64,000 nt of DNA from Bacteroidota bacterium (GTDB lineage Bacteria > Bacteroidota > Bacteroidia > Bacteroidales > Prolixibacteraceae), in contig JAHEYU010000025.1 of NCBI GenBank assembly GCA_023251435.1, positions 1 to 64,000 on the forward strand. The letters are read 5' to 3'. This document shows, piece after piece, positions 7,088 through 15,581 of the stretch. The position numbers and the translations under genes were made by a program. The notes under the pieces are model-generated. The model ran no database searches and had not been told where the DNA came from. It worked only from the letters and a program-made list of their open reading frames with translations. The stretch's first letter is position 1, and every line of letters begins with the position of its first letter.

Positions 7088-7835
7088 TAAAAATCCTCCC
7101 ATCTTCTTTTACCTCAAGAATTCCCTCTTTTTTATATCGATCAGTCAAGGTATGAATCAAAACATCCCTGATTTTCAACCGGGTATTTTTTCTTTCCGCC
7201 GCAGTTGAAAACATATCCATCTGGTCGCCTCCATTGGCAATATAATCGTTTGTAACCAACCAATAAAAAGCTTTCGGGTCAATTGCTTTTCCTCCTGAAG
7301 TTAAACTTGAAATTTTCCCGTTTCTAATGCCAAGTTTCATTCCTGCCACGCCCTCTCCTCCCCTTGCGGCAATCTTTTCGGCCATTTTTATAAACGATTC
7401 TCCTGAAATTTTTATCAGTACAATTTCATTTTCAAACGGCATTAATTCAAAAATCCGCCCTACAGTAATTTCACCCTGAGGCAACGAAGCCCGCAAACCA
7501 CCATAATTCACATAAGCGGCATCAGGCCTGATATTTAAACTTTGATTCAGGCAATAAGCAGTTCCGGATTCTAGCAAAATATCAGAAACCAGATTGGTAA
7601 GTTTACTTTCAGGCTTACCTTTTACAAGTGGAGCCGAACTGATGGTAACCAGCGTTGACATATCATGTTCAATACTGTCTCTGTATGGCCGAATGATCGA
7701 TTCCAATTGCGAATCAACCGGCCCGACATTCAAATCAACTGAAATATTCTTTGTATTTACTTCGCGCACAACCAGATGCCGGTTGCAGGAAAATAAAAAT
7801 AAAATGACAAATAAAATGAAGAATGAACGACGCAT
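7077..7835 (-). CDS. Lipoprotein with 5'-nucleotidase C-terminal domain
   Basis: The 252-residue protein starts at 7835 with a lipoprotein signal (lipobox LFLFSC). The body matches the 5_nucleotid_C domain: VNYGGLRASLPQGEITVGR corresponds to the N-x-G-G-I-R-x-x-L motif, and TNDYIANGGDQ to the aromatic-site loop that binds the nucleotide base. It lacks the metal-binding phosphatase domain, which is encoded by the overlapping next gene, so the two would assemble into a complete 5'-nucleotidase at a membrane. Longer in-frame ORF upstream lacks a signal peptide, which supports the start chosen. Confidence 0.87.
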   Translation of the reverse strand: MRRSFFILFVILFLFSCNRHLVVREVNTKNISVDLNVGPVDSQLESIIRPYRDSIEHDMSTLVTISSAPLVKGKPESKLTNLVSDILLESGTAYCLNQSLNIRPDAAYVNYGGLRASLPQGEITVGRIFELMPFENEIVLIKISGESFIKMAEKIAARGGEGVAGMKLGIRNGKISSLTSGGKAIDPKAFYWLVTNDYIANGGDQMDMFSTAAERKNTRLKIRDVLIHTLTDRYKKEGILEVKEDGRIFNEQ

Positions 7836-7937
7836 TGAAGTATATTTAAAATTGTAATTCTGAATGGTCAATTTGATGAACCTCGATAAAGATAAAAACA
7901 AAACAGAACGATATTCGTTTGACTCAATAAAATAAAA

Positions 7938-9005
7938 ATGCCCATGCTTTCATTCAATATTATATTGCCTTTTGGTCCACAAACAGTAAAAACAGTAATC
8001 GTCACGGTATTTATTCTATTGAATTTTTCAACTTTCTCACAAGAATACAAAACAATCAAAGCACAAAAAGGCGATGGTATCTATTCTGTACTTAAACAAA
8101 ACGGGCTTCCACCAAAAGAATATCTCGACCAGTTTATTGAACTGAATAAAACGAAACTGGGAAAAGAAAACGCACTGATTATTGGAAAAACTTACAGATT
8201 GCCGGTTATTGAACAAAAGCGCACTGCAATTCAGGATTCGGCACCTGTAACTGAAATCTCACAGGAAAAAATCGTTTATGAGATTTTCGGCAATAAGTAC
8301 AAAGATATTACCATTAAAAGCCGTGAACTTAGCAAGGCAGTTTATTATTTAATGAGTGGACACGGCGGCCCCGATCCGGGTGCAGTGGGCAAACTCTATA
8401 ACCAGATGCTTTGCGAAGATGAGTACGCATACGATGTAACGCTGCGACTGGCGCGCAACCTAATAGAACGCGGAGCAACTATTTATATGATCATCCGCGA
8501 TCCGAACGATGGAATCCGTGATGAGCAGTTTCTAAAACCCGACAAAGATGAAGTTTGTTTTCCAGACAGCCCGATTCCGCTCAACCAGCTTGCCCGCCTT
8601 CGCCAGGGCACTGATGCGGTGAATAAACTTTACGCTCAAAACAAAGGAAAATACCAGCGGCAGGTTGTTATTCACGTAGATTCGAGAAGTCAAAAAGAAA
8701 ACATTGATGTATTTTTCTATCACGATAAAAGAAGCGATACAGGCAAAAAGATGGCCATGACATTGAAGGAAACATTCGGTCAAAAATATGCACGGCATCA
8801 ACCAACCAGAGGATACCGGGGATCTGTTACCGATCGCAATCTTTACGTGATCAAAAATTCATTTCCGCCCTCGGTTTTCTTAGAATTGGGCAATATAAAC
8901 CACACACGCGACCAGCAAAGATTTATCCTTTCAGATAACAGACAGGCTGTTGCAAATTGGCTAAGAGATGGAATGATTGAAGATTACAAAAAAAGTATAA
9001 AATGA
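7938..9005 (+). CDS. LysM-containing N-acetylmuramoyl-L-alanine amidase
   Basis: The 355-residue protein has an N-terminal hydrophobic segment (about 18-34), a LysM-like peptidoglycan-binding region (about 36-90, with QKGDGIYSVLKQNG and GKTYRLP) and an amidase_3 catalytic domain (about 130-350). Zinc ligands can be placed at MSGHGGPDPGAVG (His), LCEDEYAYDV (Glu) and VIHVDSRS (His), with a later Glu in VFLELGNINH as the likely catalytic acid. It should cleave the bond between muramic acid and L-Ala during cell separation or turnover. It is divergent from the nucleotidase genes and overlaps the next gene by four bases. M1 or M3 may be the start. Confidence 0.88.
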   Translation: MPMLSFNIILPFGPQTVKTVIVTVFILLNFSTFSQEYKTIKAQKGDGIYSVLKQNGLPPKEYLDQFIELNKTKLGKENALIIGKTYRLPVIEQKRTAIQDSAPVTEISQEKIVYEIFGNKYKDITIKSRELSKAVYYLMSGHGGPDPGAVGKLYNQMLCEDEYAYDVTLRLARNLIERGATIYMIIRDPNDGIRDEQFLKPDKDEVCFPDSPIPLNQLARLRQGTDAVNKLYAQNKGKYQRQVVIHVDSRSQKENIDVFFYHDKRSDTGKKMAMTLKETFGQKYARHQPTRGYRGSVTDRNLYVIKNSFPPSVFLELGNINHTRDQQRFILSDNRQAVANWLRDGMIEDYKKSIK

Positions 9006-9385
9006 GTACGGCTGTTCCTGAAGGAAAAATACTTGTTCAATTTGATGGAATCTGCATTTTATGCAGCCGTACTGTCAATTTTATCCTGAAGGCCGACCGG
9101 AACAAAAAATTTTTGTTTCAGGCATTTCAGAATTCGGAAGCAAAAGAACCGGGTGACAGTGTGATCGTTTTTGACGGAGAAAAAACTTACAGCTATTTTG
9201 ATGCGGTTCTAAAAATTGCCGAAGAATTGGGTGGAATTTATAAAGTGGCTGCAATCTTCAGATTTATTCCCCGGAAATGGCGGCACTCATTATATTTGTG
9301 GATTGCCCGAAATCGATACCCTTGGTTTGGGGTGCGAAAATCGTGCTATTTACCTTCAGAAGAGGATAGGCGAAGTTTTATCTAA
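9002..9385 (+). CDS. DCC-family thiol-disulfide oxidoreductase-like protein (DUF393)
   Basis: The 127-residue protein has the family signature near its N-terminus, VQFDGICILCSRTVNF, that is D-x-x-C-x-x-C with Cys at about residues 17 and 20. A predicted thioredoxin-like fold follows, with KVAAIFRFIPRKWRH and WIARNRYPWFG in the C-terminal half, typical of DUF393. A redox role is known only by inference from the CxxC motif. ATG overlaps the amidase stop by four bases, so it is cotranscribed with it, although no functional link is evident. It is convergent with the DUF4924 gene and overlaps it by four bases. Confidence 0.87.
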   Translation: MSTAVPEGKILVQFDGICILCSRTVNFILKADRNKKFLFQAFQNSEAKEPGDSVIVFDGEKTYSYFDAVLKIAEELGGIYKVAAIFRFIPRKWRHSLYLWIARNRYPWFGVRKSCYLPSEEDRRSFI

Positions 9386-9924
9386 AACTCGAAGTCGTCG
9401 TTTTCGAACTGAATATACCTCGCAGATAAGTGCCCGATCATGCGGCCAAATCCTTCCACAGTATTTTGAGTCAACGGCGAAATTTCAGTATTTTTTAGTT
9501 TCAGCAACAACACACCGTAAAGTGCACTCAAACAAGCATCTACCTCATTATTAGCCGAATTGCCCGATTTCTGTGCAAATTCACTGATTGCATCGCGGTT
9601 TTTTTGATACAATCGCAAATATTCACCATCAACCTGGGTAGCAACCATTTTCAGGTGAAATTCGTTTAAATCGCTCACCAAATTGGTAATCGCCTGCAAA
9701 TGACCTTTCTCCCTAATGTGCTCCTTTTCCATAACCAGCGCCAGATTGTTGTACCAGTCTGCTATTTCCTTACCAGTTTGCTCATCAGCATTGAAACGAC
9801 TCACAAGTTTCGATTCAATCAATTCAGGATTGAAAGAACAGGCCCGAAGCAAATCCTCAACCTGCCACATATATAAAATGTATTCGGCAATATTCGTTTT
9901 CCGTTTTTCCTGTGCAATCAACAT
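9382..9924 (-). CDS. DUF4924-family protein
   Basis: This 180-residue, mostly helical, soluble protein begins MLIAQEKRKTNIAEYILYMWQ, a start I recognise as that of the Bacteroidota-specific DUF4924 family. There is no signal peptide or membrane segment. A run of helices continues to the C-terminus with no catalytic motif. A longer ORF from 9948 exists, but the M at 9924 matches the family start. It lies about 140 bases downstream of the S4-protein gene and may belong to the same transcript. Function unknown. Confidence 0.8.
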   Translation of the reverse strand: MLIAQEKRKTNIAEYILYMWQVEDLLRACSFNPELIESKLVSRFNADEQTGKEIADWYNNLALVMEKEHIREKGHLQAITNLVSDLNEFHLKMVATQVDGEYLRLYQKNRDAISEFAQKSGNSANNEVDACLSALYGVLLLKLKNTEISPLTQNTVEGFGRMIGHLSARYIQFENDDFEF

Positions 9925-10063
9925 AGTGATAAAAGTTTCAAGTTCCAAATTTCAAGTTCCAAGCTGTCGCGCGCTGTCTCCGAGTCCACAAGTACACGAG
10001 ATGAAATTATTTCTTACCCTCTCCCTTTCACGACTTCTCCCAGCCCCGTGCCCCATGCATATC

Positions 10064-10441
10064 CTACACATCAAAAAAATCATCCATATCGCGGCGTTCT
10101 TTTTTTGTAGGTCTTCCGGTTCCGCGCTCGCGGTTAAAAAGGCTATCAAGTTTCTGCATCTCAAGAATTTTGAGTTCAGAAGCGGGAGTTGTTTCGACCA
10201 TAAATTCGGGGACAAGTTTAGCCGCCATGCGGCTTTCGGTAAGGGCCAGAATTTTATAGCTACGGGTAATCGGAGGTCGGCGCACTTGAATAGTTTCGCC
10301 AACTTTTAATTCGCGCGATGGCTTAACGTTCATTCCACCAATCATTACTTTGCCTTTCCGACATTCTTCTGAAGCAAGACTACGCGTTTTGTAGAGCCGC
10401 ACAGCAAAAAGCCATTTATCGATGCGAATTCCCTCGGCCAT
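10064..10441 (-). CDS. S4-domain RNA-binding protein (Hsp15-like)
   Basis: The 125-residue protein opens with the S4 domain: IRIDKWLFAVRLYKTRSLA, then ECRKGKVMIGGMNVKPS and KVGETIQVRR. A basic tail (RGTGRPTKKERRD) follows. In Hsp15 this fold binds stalled 50S subunits carrying peptidyl-tRNA and helps free them. It starts one base after the pth stop, and pth acts on peptidyl-tRNA, so a shared ribosome-rescue role is plausible. Length and layout fit HslR; exact orthology cannot be proven here. Confidence 0.88.
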   Translation of the reverse strand: MAEGIRIDKWLFAVRLYKTRSLASEECRKGKVMIGGMNVKPSRELKVGETIQVRRPPITRSYKILALTESRMAAKLVPEFMVETTPASELKILEMQKLDSLFNRERGTGRPTKKERRDMDDFFDV

Positions 10442-10442
10442 A

Positions 10443-11009
10443 TTATTTCCGTTTATTAAAGAAAGTCATGGTTTGCTGAACTCCGATTGTACCAAAACTC
10501 TTGATAATTTCAATTGAGTTGTCAATAATAGCAGGCAATTCGAGTTTCTCCTGTTTGTCCCATTCGCCCAATACATAATCAACTTGCTTTCCCTGCCTGA
10601 AATTATCGCCAATACCAATGCGTAGCCTTGCGTAATCCTGACTTCCAAGTACTTCGGTAATATTCTTTAGCCCATTATGACCAGCATCGCTGCCTTTGGC
10701 CCGAAGGCGCAACGATCCCAAAGGCAAAGCCAAATCATCTACAACTACTAAAACATTTTCGATCCCGACACCTTCCTTCTGCATCCAGTAATTGACAGCC
10801 TTGCCGCTCAAATTCATATAGGTTGCCGGTTTCAGCAAAACAAATGTCCGGCCTTTGAACTTATATTCGGTTTTCCAACCGTAACGCTCATCGCTAAAAA
10901 CAATATTGGACGCATCTGCAAGAGCGTCCAATACTTTAAATCCTATATTATGCCGGGTATTTTCGTATTCTTTCCCCGGATTTCCCAAACCTGCAATCAG
11001 GTATTTCAA
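10443..11009 (-). CDS. pth: Peptidyl-tRNA hydrolase
   Basis: Pth cleaves the ester bond of peptidyl-tRNAs that drop off ribosomes, recycling tRNA. The 188-residue protein has the family motifs: MKYLIAGLGNPGKEYENTRH with the catalytic His in TRHNIGF and Asn in GLGNPG, LLKPATYMNLSG, VVVDDLALPLG and GHNGLKNI. Length and start are standard. It follows rplY by 18 bases and precedes the S4 gene by one base, giving the widespread rplY-pth-S4 arrangement. Confidence 0.96.
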   Translation of the reverse strand: MKYLIAGLGNPGKEYENTRHNIGFKVLDALADASNIVFSDERYGWKTEYKFKGRTFVLLKPATYMNLSGKAVNYWMQKEGVGIENVLVVVDDLALPLGSLRLRAKGSDAGHNGLKNITEVLGSQDYARLRIGIGDNFRQGKQVDYVLGEWDKQEKLELPAIIDNSIEIIKSFGTIGVQQTMTFFNKRK

Positions 11010-11027
11010 GATAATTTATTTTACAGA

Positions 11028-11603
11028 TTAACCTTTACCACCAGCTTTTGCAGCTCTTGCAGCTCTTGTAATCATGATAGTTACAACCGGAACAGCTTTT
11101 GCGTTGAGGAATTCCAGATTTTCTCTCTGAAGTGAACCAACTTTATAGCTCTGTCCAATATCCAAATCATCTACATTAATATTGATAGTATCAGGAAGAT
11201 ATTTTACCATTGCTTTTACTTTCAATGTACGAAGGTTCAGTTTTAATTTACCCCCGTTGCGGATACCTTTTGCAAAACCTTCAACTTTTACCGGAATTTC
11301 AACTTTTACGGTTTTGTCGTCAGATGTGCGAAGAAAATCAACGTGTAACAACTGCTCTTTTACCGGGTGAAATTGACTATCCTGAATAATTGACTGACAA
11401 ACAGTTCCGTCGATATCCAGATCAACCAGATAAACGTTTGGAGTATAAATCAGTGATTTGAATTCTTTTTCCAGAGCATAGAAATGGACAGGCTCGTCAC
11501 CTCCATAAAGTACTCCAGGTACAAATCCTTCTGCCCGAAGTTTTTTGGTTTCCTTTTTACCAAGAACTTCTCTTTTTGTGGCCTTAATTGAAATCGATTT
11601 CAT
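11028..11603 (-). CDS. rplY: 50S ribosomal protein L25 / general stress protein Ctc
   Basis: The 191-residue protein has the N-terminal L25 5S-rRNA-binding domain (IKATKREVLGKKETKKLR, VPGVLYGG) and the C-terminal beta TL5 domain of the longer Ctc form (HVDFLRTSDDKTVKVEIPV, LRTLKVKAMVKYLPDTI). It ends in an Ala/Lys/Gly-rich tail. It binds 5S rRNA at the central protuberance of the large subunit. It is followed by pth and lies 115 bases after the prs stop. A TAnnTTTG match at 11706-11713 may give it its own promoter. Confidence 0.95.
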   Translation of the reverse strand: MKSISIKATKREVLGKKETKKLRAEGFVPGVLYGGDEPVHFYALEKEFKSLIYTPNVYLVDLDIDGTVCQSIIQDSQFHPVKEQLLHVDFLRTSDDKTVKVEIPVKVEGFAKGIRNGGKLKLNLRTLKVKAMVKYLPDTININVDDLDIGQSYKVGSLQRENLEFLNAKAVPVVTIMITRAARAAKAGGKG

Positions 11604-11705
11604 TTTTACTTCTTTTTTTAAAATTTAAATTATGGTACTCAGTCCTCCCTTTTCGATGAAAGGGCAAACAGCATGCATAACATGTGCTTATTGGAAAAAG
11701 CGGTG

Positions 11706-11713
11706 CAAATATA
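11706..11713 (-). promoter_or_regulatory. -7 box for rplY-pth
   Basis: TATATTTG on the minus strand matches TAnnTTTG. I see no clear -33 TTTG at the usual distance. The leader to rplY would be about 95 bases. Confidence 0.45.
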
Positions 11714-11718
11714 TACAA

Positions 11719-12657
11719 TTAGCCGTAATACATCGAACTAATTGACTGATTTTTATAAACTCTTTCGATTGCTTCGCCCAATGCGCTCGCAATCGGGATG
11801 TATTTAATTTTTGATGATTCCTGTTTTCCTGTGATTGAGTCGGTAAAGTACACCTCTGCCAAAGCCGATTTTTCGATTCTTTCGTAAGCAGGACCTGAAA
11901 GAACACCATGTGCAGCAAAGGCCCGCACGCTGTTTGCTCCTTTTTCCATCATCAAATCGGCAGCTTTCGCAATGGTTCCGGCAGTATCAATTAAATCGTC
12001 AACCAATATAACATCCTTTCCTGATACGTCTCCGATTAATGTCATACTACCAATAACATTTGCTTTTGCCCGTGACTTATGGCAGATAACCATATCGGTC
12101 CCAAGCATCTTAGAGTAGGTATTTGCTCGTTTGGTTCCTCCTACATCGGGCGATGCAACTACCAGATTTTTGAGCCCCATTTTGCCGATAAAAGGAATGA
12201 AAAGCGAAGAGGCGTATAAGTGATCAACCGGAACATTAAAAAATCCCTGAATCTGATCAGCATGAAGATCCATTGTTATGATGCGGTCGGCACCGGCAGT
12301 TGAAAGCAAATCGGCGATTAATTTGGCGCCAATCGAAACTCTCGGTTTATCCTTTCTATCCTGACGAGCATAGCCAAAATAGGGAATTACAGCAATAATT
12401 TTGTAAGCCGAAGCACGTTTTGCTGCATCGATCATGAGCAGCAATTCCATAAGGTTATCAGCAGGTGGCGGAGTCGATTGGATGATGAAGACATGCGAAC
12501 CACGAATGGTTTCTTCGTAGCATGGTTCAAACTCGCCATCCGAGAAAATCGGGCAGGAAGTTTTTCCAATTTCAACTCCCAAACCTTCACAAATACGTTT
12601 GGTTAAATCCACACTTTTTGTACACGGAAAAATTTTGAGAGGAGCTTTTCTTGACAT
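11719..12657 (-). CDS. prs: Ribose-phosphate pyrophosphokinase
   Basis: The enzyme makes PRPP from ribose 5-phosphate and ATP for purine, pyrimidine, His and Trp synthesis. The 312-residue protein carries the class I motifs: the catalytic flexible loop YARQDRKDKPRVSIGAKL, the ribose/Mg site MDLHADQIQGFF, and the PRPP loop VILVDDLIDTAGT. Length and start are standard, and it has its own -7 box (12694-12701). It lies between engB and rplY on the same strand. Confidence 0.96.
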   Translation of the reverse strand: MSRKAPLKIFPCTKSVDLTKRICEGLGVEIGKTSCPIFSDGEFEPCYEETIRGSHVFIIQSTPPPADNLMELLLMIDAAKRASAYKIIAVIPYFGYARQDRKDKPRVSIGAKLIADLLSTAGADRIITMDLHADQIQGFFNVPVDHLYASSLFIPFIGKMGLKNLVVASPDVGGTKRANTYSKMLGTDMVICHKSRAKANVIGSMTLIGDVSGKDVILVDDLIDTAGTIAKAADLMMEKGANSVRAFAAHGVLSGPAYERIEKSALAEVYFTDSITGKQESSKIKYIPIASALGEAIERVYKNQSISSMYYG

Positions 12658-12693
12658 TACTTCCTATTTAAAATTTGTGTTTTGGAATTGCGG

Positions 12694-12701
12694 CAAAGGT
12701 A
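12694..12701 (-). promoter_or_regulatory. -7 box for prs
   Basis: TACCTTTG on the minus strand is an exact TAnnTTTG match, placing initiation near 12687 and a 30-base leader. The -33 box is not clear. Confidence 0.5.
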
Positions 12702-12806
12702 AAAAAATCTTGCTCATATCTCTTGAATTTCATTTGCAAGTTAGCCAACAATACTTCAAAATAACTTTTCGGAACCAATAACGAATTGGGTATAACCGCT
12801 AAAACA

Positions 12807-13397
12807 TCAAGTTTTATTGATGTTCTCGATGAATGAAATAATTTCATCCTGACCGGTTCCGTCAACCGACGAACTGACCAAAACAGGTGGCAATTCCTCC
12901 CATATCTTCTTCAATTCCATGGTATAATCGGCTACATTTTTCTTTGCGGTAACTTTCCCAAGTTTATCAGCCTTGGTAAAAATAATGGCGAACGGAATAT
13001 TGTTTTCGCCCAGCCATGTTATGAATTCAATATCAATTTTCTGGGGCGTGTGCCGGATGTCGATCAGCACAAACAAACAATAAAGATTTTCGCGGTTCAG
13101 GATATACCTGCTTATTAGTTTCTGAAATTTCTCTTTTACTGAAGTCGCAATTTTGGCATATCCATAACCCGGCAAATCAACCAAATACCAGCTTTCGTCG
13201 ATGATAAAATGATTGATCAACTGCGTCTTTCCAGGCCTTACCGATACCTTGGCCAGGCTTTTCTGTCCAACAAGCATATTGATGAGCGATGATTTACCCA
13301 CATTCGACCGTCCGATAAAAGCATATTCGGGCCGGTCGGGCGGCGGGCATTTTTTTACATCGGTATTGCTAATTAAAAATCTTGCTTGTTTGATCAT
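12807..13397 (-). CDS. engB: Ribosome biogenesis GTPase YsxC/EngB
   Basis: This 196-residue GTPase is needed for maturation of the 50S subunit. Motifs in order: G1 GRSNVGKSSLIN, G2 Thr region in VRPGKTQLIN, G3 DLPGYGYAK, G4 FTKADK and G5-like SSVDGTG. Length and sequence are typical of YihA/YsxC. It sits between manA and prs on the minus strand. The 110-base gap before it contains a GTCATT repeat array. Confidence 0.95.
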   Translation of the reverse strand: MIKQARFLISNTDVKKCPPPDRPEYAFIGRSNVGKSSLINMLVGQKSLAKVSVRPGKTQLINHFIIDESWYLVDLPGYGYAKIATSVKEKFQKLISRYILNRENLYCLFVLIDIRHTPQKIDIEFITWLGENNIPFAIIFTKADKLGKVTAKKNVADYTMELKKIWEELPPVLVSSSVDGTGQDEIISFIENINKT

Positions 13398-13430
13398 TGG
13401 AGATATACAGAGTTAATCATTGTTATAAGA

Positions 13431-13508
13431 GACATTCAATTGTCATTCGGTAGTCATTCAATTGTAATTAAGTTGCATGGAAAATACAACAGAATGACAA
13501 TAAATGAT
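13431..13508 (+). repeat. GTCATT/AATGAC phased array A
   Basis: Units GACATT 13431, GTCATT 13442, GTCATT 13453 and GTAATT 13464 are spaced 11 bases apart. After a 23-base gap come the inverted units AATGAC 13493 and AATGAT 13503. The array lies between the manA 3' end and the engB start. The same arrangement recurs near 18.3, 33.9 and 42.0 kb. Confidence 0.7.
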
Positions 13509-14492
13509 TTAGCCGATATACACCTCCAGCAGTTTTACTGAAGGGGAAGCCGGTTTAAGAATTACATTTTCGGTACTTGCCGGAATCAAAATAGTTTCGC
13601 CCTTTTGAATTGACTCTGAACCCAGTTCTGTTTCAGCGGTCAATTCGCCTTCCATACATATATATATTACAAACGAATCGAGCTGACTATAATCCTTTTC
13701 TATTATCCGATTAAATTCCAGAATGTTGGTAGTAAAATAATCGCATTTCACCAATTCTACCGATTCATTCGGCTTTGGTTCATACTGTGTTTTATAGGCA
13801 GGGCTCAAAGTATAATCGATGGCACCAACAGCCAGATCAGTATGCAATTCACGCGGATTGCCCTCGTTATCGCGACGGTCGTAATCGTAAATACGGTAGG
13901 TTACATCCGAAGTTTGCTGAATTTCGGCCAGCAAAATCCCCTTTCCAATTGCATGAACCCGACCAGCGGGAATGAAAAATACATCACCGGTAGTTACTTC
14001 CTCAAAATTCAAAATATCTGTTAACTCGTTATGTTCGAGCTTGAATAGATATTTATCCTCATCAACCTCCTGATTAAACCCGGATTGCAGTTTTGAACCG
14101 GGATCGGCCTGCATCACGTACCACATTTCGGTTTTGCCAAATGCATTGTGACGCTTTTTCGACAGTTCGTCGTCGGGATGAACCTGAATGGACAAATCGT
14201 CATTTGCATCAATAAACTTGATTAGCAGCGGAAATTCTATCCCAAAAGTTTCAAACACCTGTTCTCCAACCAGATCGCCCATATACACCTCAATCAGTTC
14301 TTCGAGCGTGTTTCCGGCTAAAAATCCGTTTGAAACTACCGAAACATTTTCTTCTACTCCTGAAAGTTCCCAGCTTTCGCCACAATTGGGCAAAGTGCCA
14401 AAATCTTTGTTTAAAACTGTTTTTATTTTATTGCCACCCCATATTTTGTCTTTGTAAATTGGAGTAAACTTTAGGGGATACAATCCGTCCAT
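13509..14492 (-). CDS. manA: Mannose-6-phosphate isomerase, class I
   Basis: The 327-residue protein interconverts fructose 6-phosphate and mannose 6-phosphate. It has the type I zinc site: SIQVHPDD (Gln, His), GKTEMWYVM (Glu) and AGRVHAIGKG (His), in a cupin fold, with the C-terminal KGETILIPAS region. Length matches the short bacterial/Firmicutes-like class rather than the roughly 390-residue enterobacterial form. It is 53 bases after the Dabb gene on the same strand, with a repeat array just beyond its stop. Confidence 0.93.
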   Translation of the reverse strand: MDGLYPLKFTPIYKDKIWGGNKIKTVLNKDFGTLPNCGESWELSGVEENVSVVSNGFLAGNTLEELIEVYMGDLVGEQVFETFGIEFPLLIKFIDANDDLSIQVHPDDELSKKRHNAFGKTEMWYVMQADPGSKLQSGFNQEVDEDKYLFKLEHNELTDILNFEEVTTGDVFFIPAGRVHAIGKGILLAEIQQTSDVTYRIYDYDRRDNEGNPRELHTDLAVGAIDYTLSPAYKTQYEPKPNESVELVKCDYFTTNILEFNRIIEKDYSQLDSFVIYICMEGELTAETELGSESIQKGETILIPASTENVILKPASPSVKLLEVYIG

Positions 14493-14545
14493 GCGTTAAG
14501 GAATAATTAAGTTTAAAAATCTGGGCTTAGAATTGGCTTTTCTGC

Positions 14546-14848
14546 TTAGAATTCGAAATCAACAGCAGCTCTTTCAACAGCATGTTGTCCGATAAGTTCT
14601 GCAACTTTCAGATGTTCAGGATGAATGCGATAGGCATCAAGCTGATCGAGCGATTCGAAATGAGTGATCAGGCAAATATCGAACGATTTAGCCGCCAAAT
14701 CGTAATTAACGCCAACTTCAATGTATTTCAGCTCTTCAATTTTACCTGAAAGGCCGAGCAAAGCTTCTTCAATTTTACTAATTTCTATTTGTTTCTGGCT
14801 TTCCGAATCGTAATTTTTCAGCTTAAACAGCACAACATGGTTAATCAT
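14546..14848 (-). CDS. Dabb-family (stress-responsive alpha/beta barrel) protein
   Basis: The 100-residue protein begins MINHVVLFKLKNYDSESQ, the typical first strand of Dabb proteins, and contains FDICLITHFESLDQLDAYRIHPEHLKV-type features: an acidic 'L-x-x-Y-x-x-H-P-x-H' segment near residues 75-85. These small dimeric ferredoxin-like barrels have varied and mostly unknown roles. It is the first gene of the minus-strand block that runs through manA. Confidence 0.85.
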   Translation of the reverse strand: MINHVVLFKLKNYDSESQKQIEISKIEEALLGLSGKIEELKYIEVGVNYDLAAKSFDICLITHFESLDQLDAYRIHPEHLKVAELIGQHAVERAAVDFEF

Positions 14849-14918
14849 AACACTAAATTTTTAATATTTTTCAAACGCGAAGTTAACATTTTATAACCCT
14901 TGTCACACAACATTTCAT

Positions 14919-14955
14919 TTTGGTAGTGCCAAAACCAAGCGCTTCATTATCTTTG
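14919..14955 (+). promoter_or_regulatory. Promoter for udk
   Basis: TTTG (14919-14922) and TATCTTTG (14948-14955), the latter an exact -7 match; the 25-base spacing is slightly long. Initiation near 14962 would leave only about 10 bases before the udk ATG. Confidence 0.5.
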
Positions 14956-14971
14956 GTAAAAAAACTTTTAT

Positions 14972-15580
14972 ATGCTTGTAATTGGTATTGCCGGCGGAAC
15001 CGGCTCTGGTAAAACTACAGTTGTAAAAAAAATAATTGAAAACCTTCCGGCAGGCGAGGTGGCAGTGATATCGCAAGACTCGTATTATAAGGACAACAGT
15101 CATTTGCCATTGGAAGAAAGGCAGAAAATAAATTTCGACCACCCCGCTTCCATCGAATTTGAACTTCTGGTCGAACACATCAAACAGTTAAAAGAGGGCA
15201 AAACAGTTAAAGAACCTATTTATTCGTATCTGACTTGTGTGCGCTCCGAAGAAACCCGTGAAATAAGTCCAAAATCGGTGATCATTATCGAAGGAATCCT
15301 AGTTCTTTTCCCGGCCTTACTGCGCGAACAAATGGAATTAAAAGTGTTTGTCGATTGCGACTCGGATGTAAGGTTATCCCGTGTTATACAGCGGGATATC
15401 ATTGAGCGCGGCCGCGATGTACAAATGGTACTCGACCGTTATGCAAAAACAGTGCGTCCGAGCCATATTCAGTTTATTGAGCCAACCAAACAATTTGCCG
15501 ACATTATTGTGCCTGAAGGCGGAAACAATATAGTAGCAATCAACATTTTAACAAATTTCATACAGCAAAACCTGAAATAA
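14972..15580 (+). CDS. udk: Uridine kinase
   Basis: This pyrimidine salvage enzyme phosphorylates uridine and cytidine. The 202-residue protein has the P-loop IAGGTGSGKTTV, the nucleoside-binding DSYYKD and NFDHPASIEF, a Walker B-like IIIEGILVLF, and the lid region RDIIERGRD. Length and order are standard for Udk. The stop is followed one base later by the exonuclease ATG, so the two are cotranscribed. Confidence 0.95.
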   Translation: MLVIGIAGGTGSGKTTVVKKIIENLPAGEVAVISQDSYYKDNSHLPLEERQKINFDHPASIEFELLVEHIKQLKEGKTVKEPIYSYLTCVRSEETREISPKSVIIIEGILVLFPALLREQMELKVFVDCDSDVRLSRVIQRDIIERGRDVQMVLDRYAKTVRPSHIQFIEPTKQFADIIVPEGGNNIVAINILTNFIQQNLK

Positions 15581-15581
15581 A

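Noticed and set aside
9716-10309. 197-residue plus-strand ORF across DUF4924 and the S4 gene
   Set aside because: It runs antisense to two recognised genes and has no start or domain support.
13431-13508. CRISPR array
   Set aside because: Units are 6-7 bases with 10-11 base steps and inverted halves; there are no long repeats, unique spacers or cas genes.
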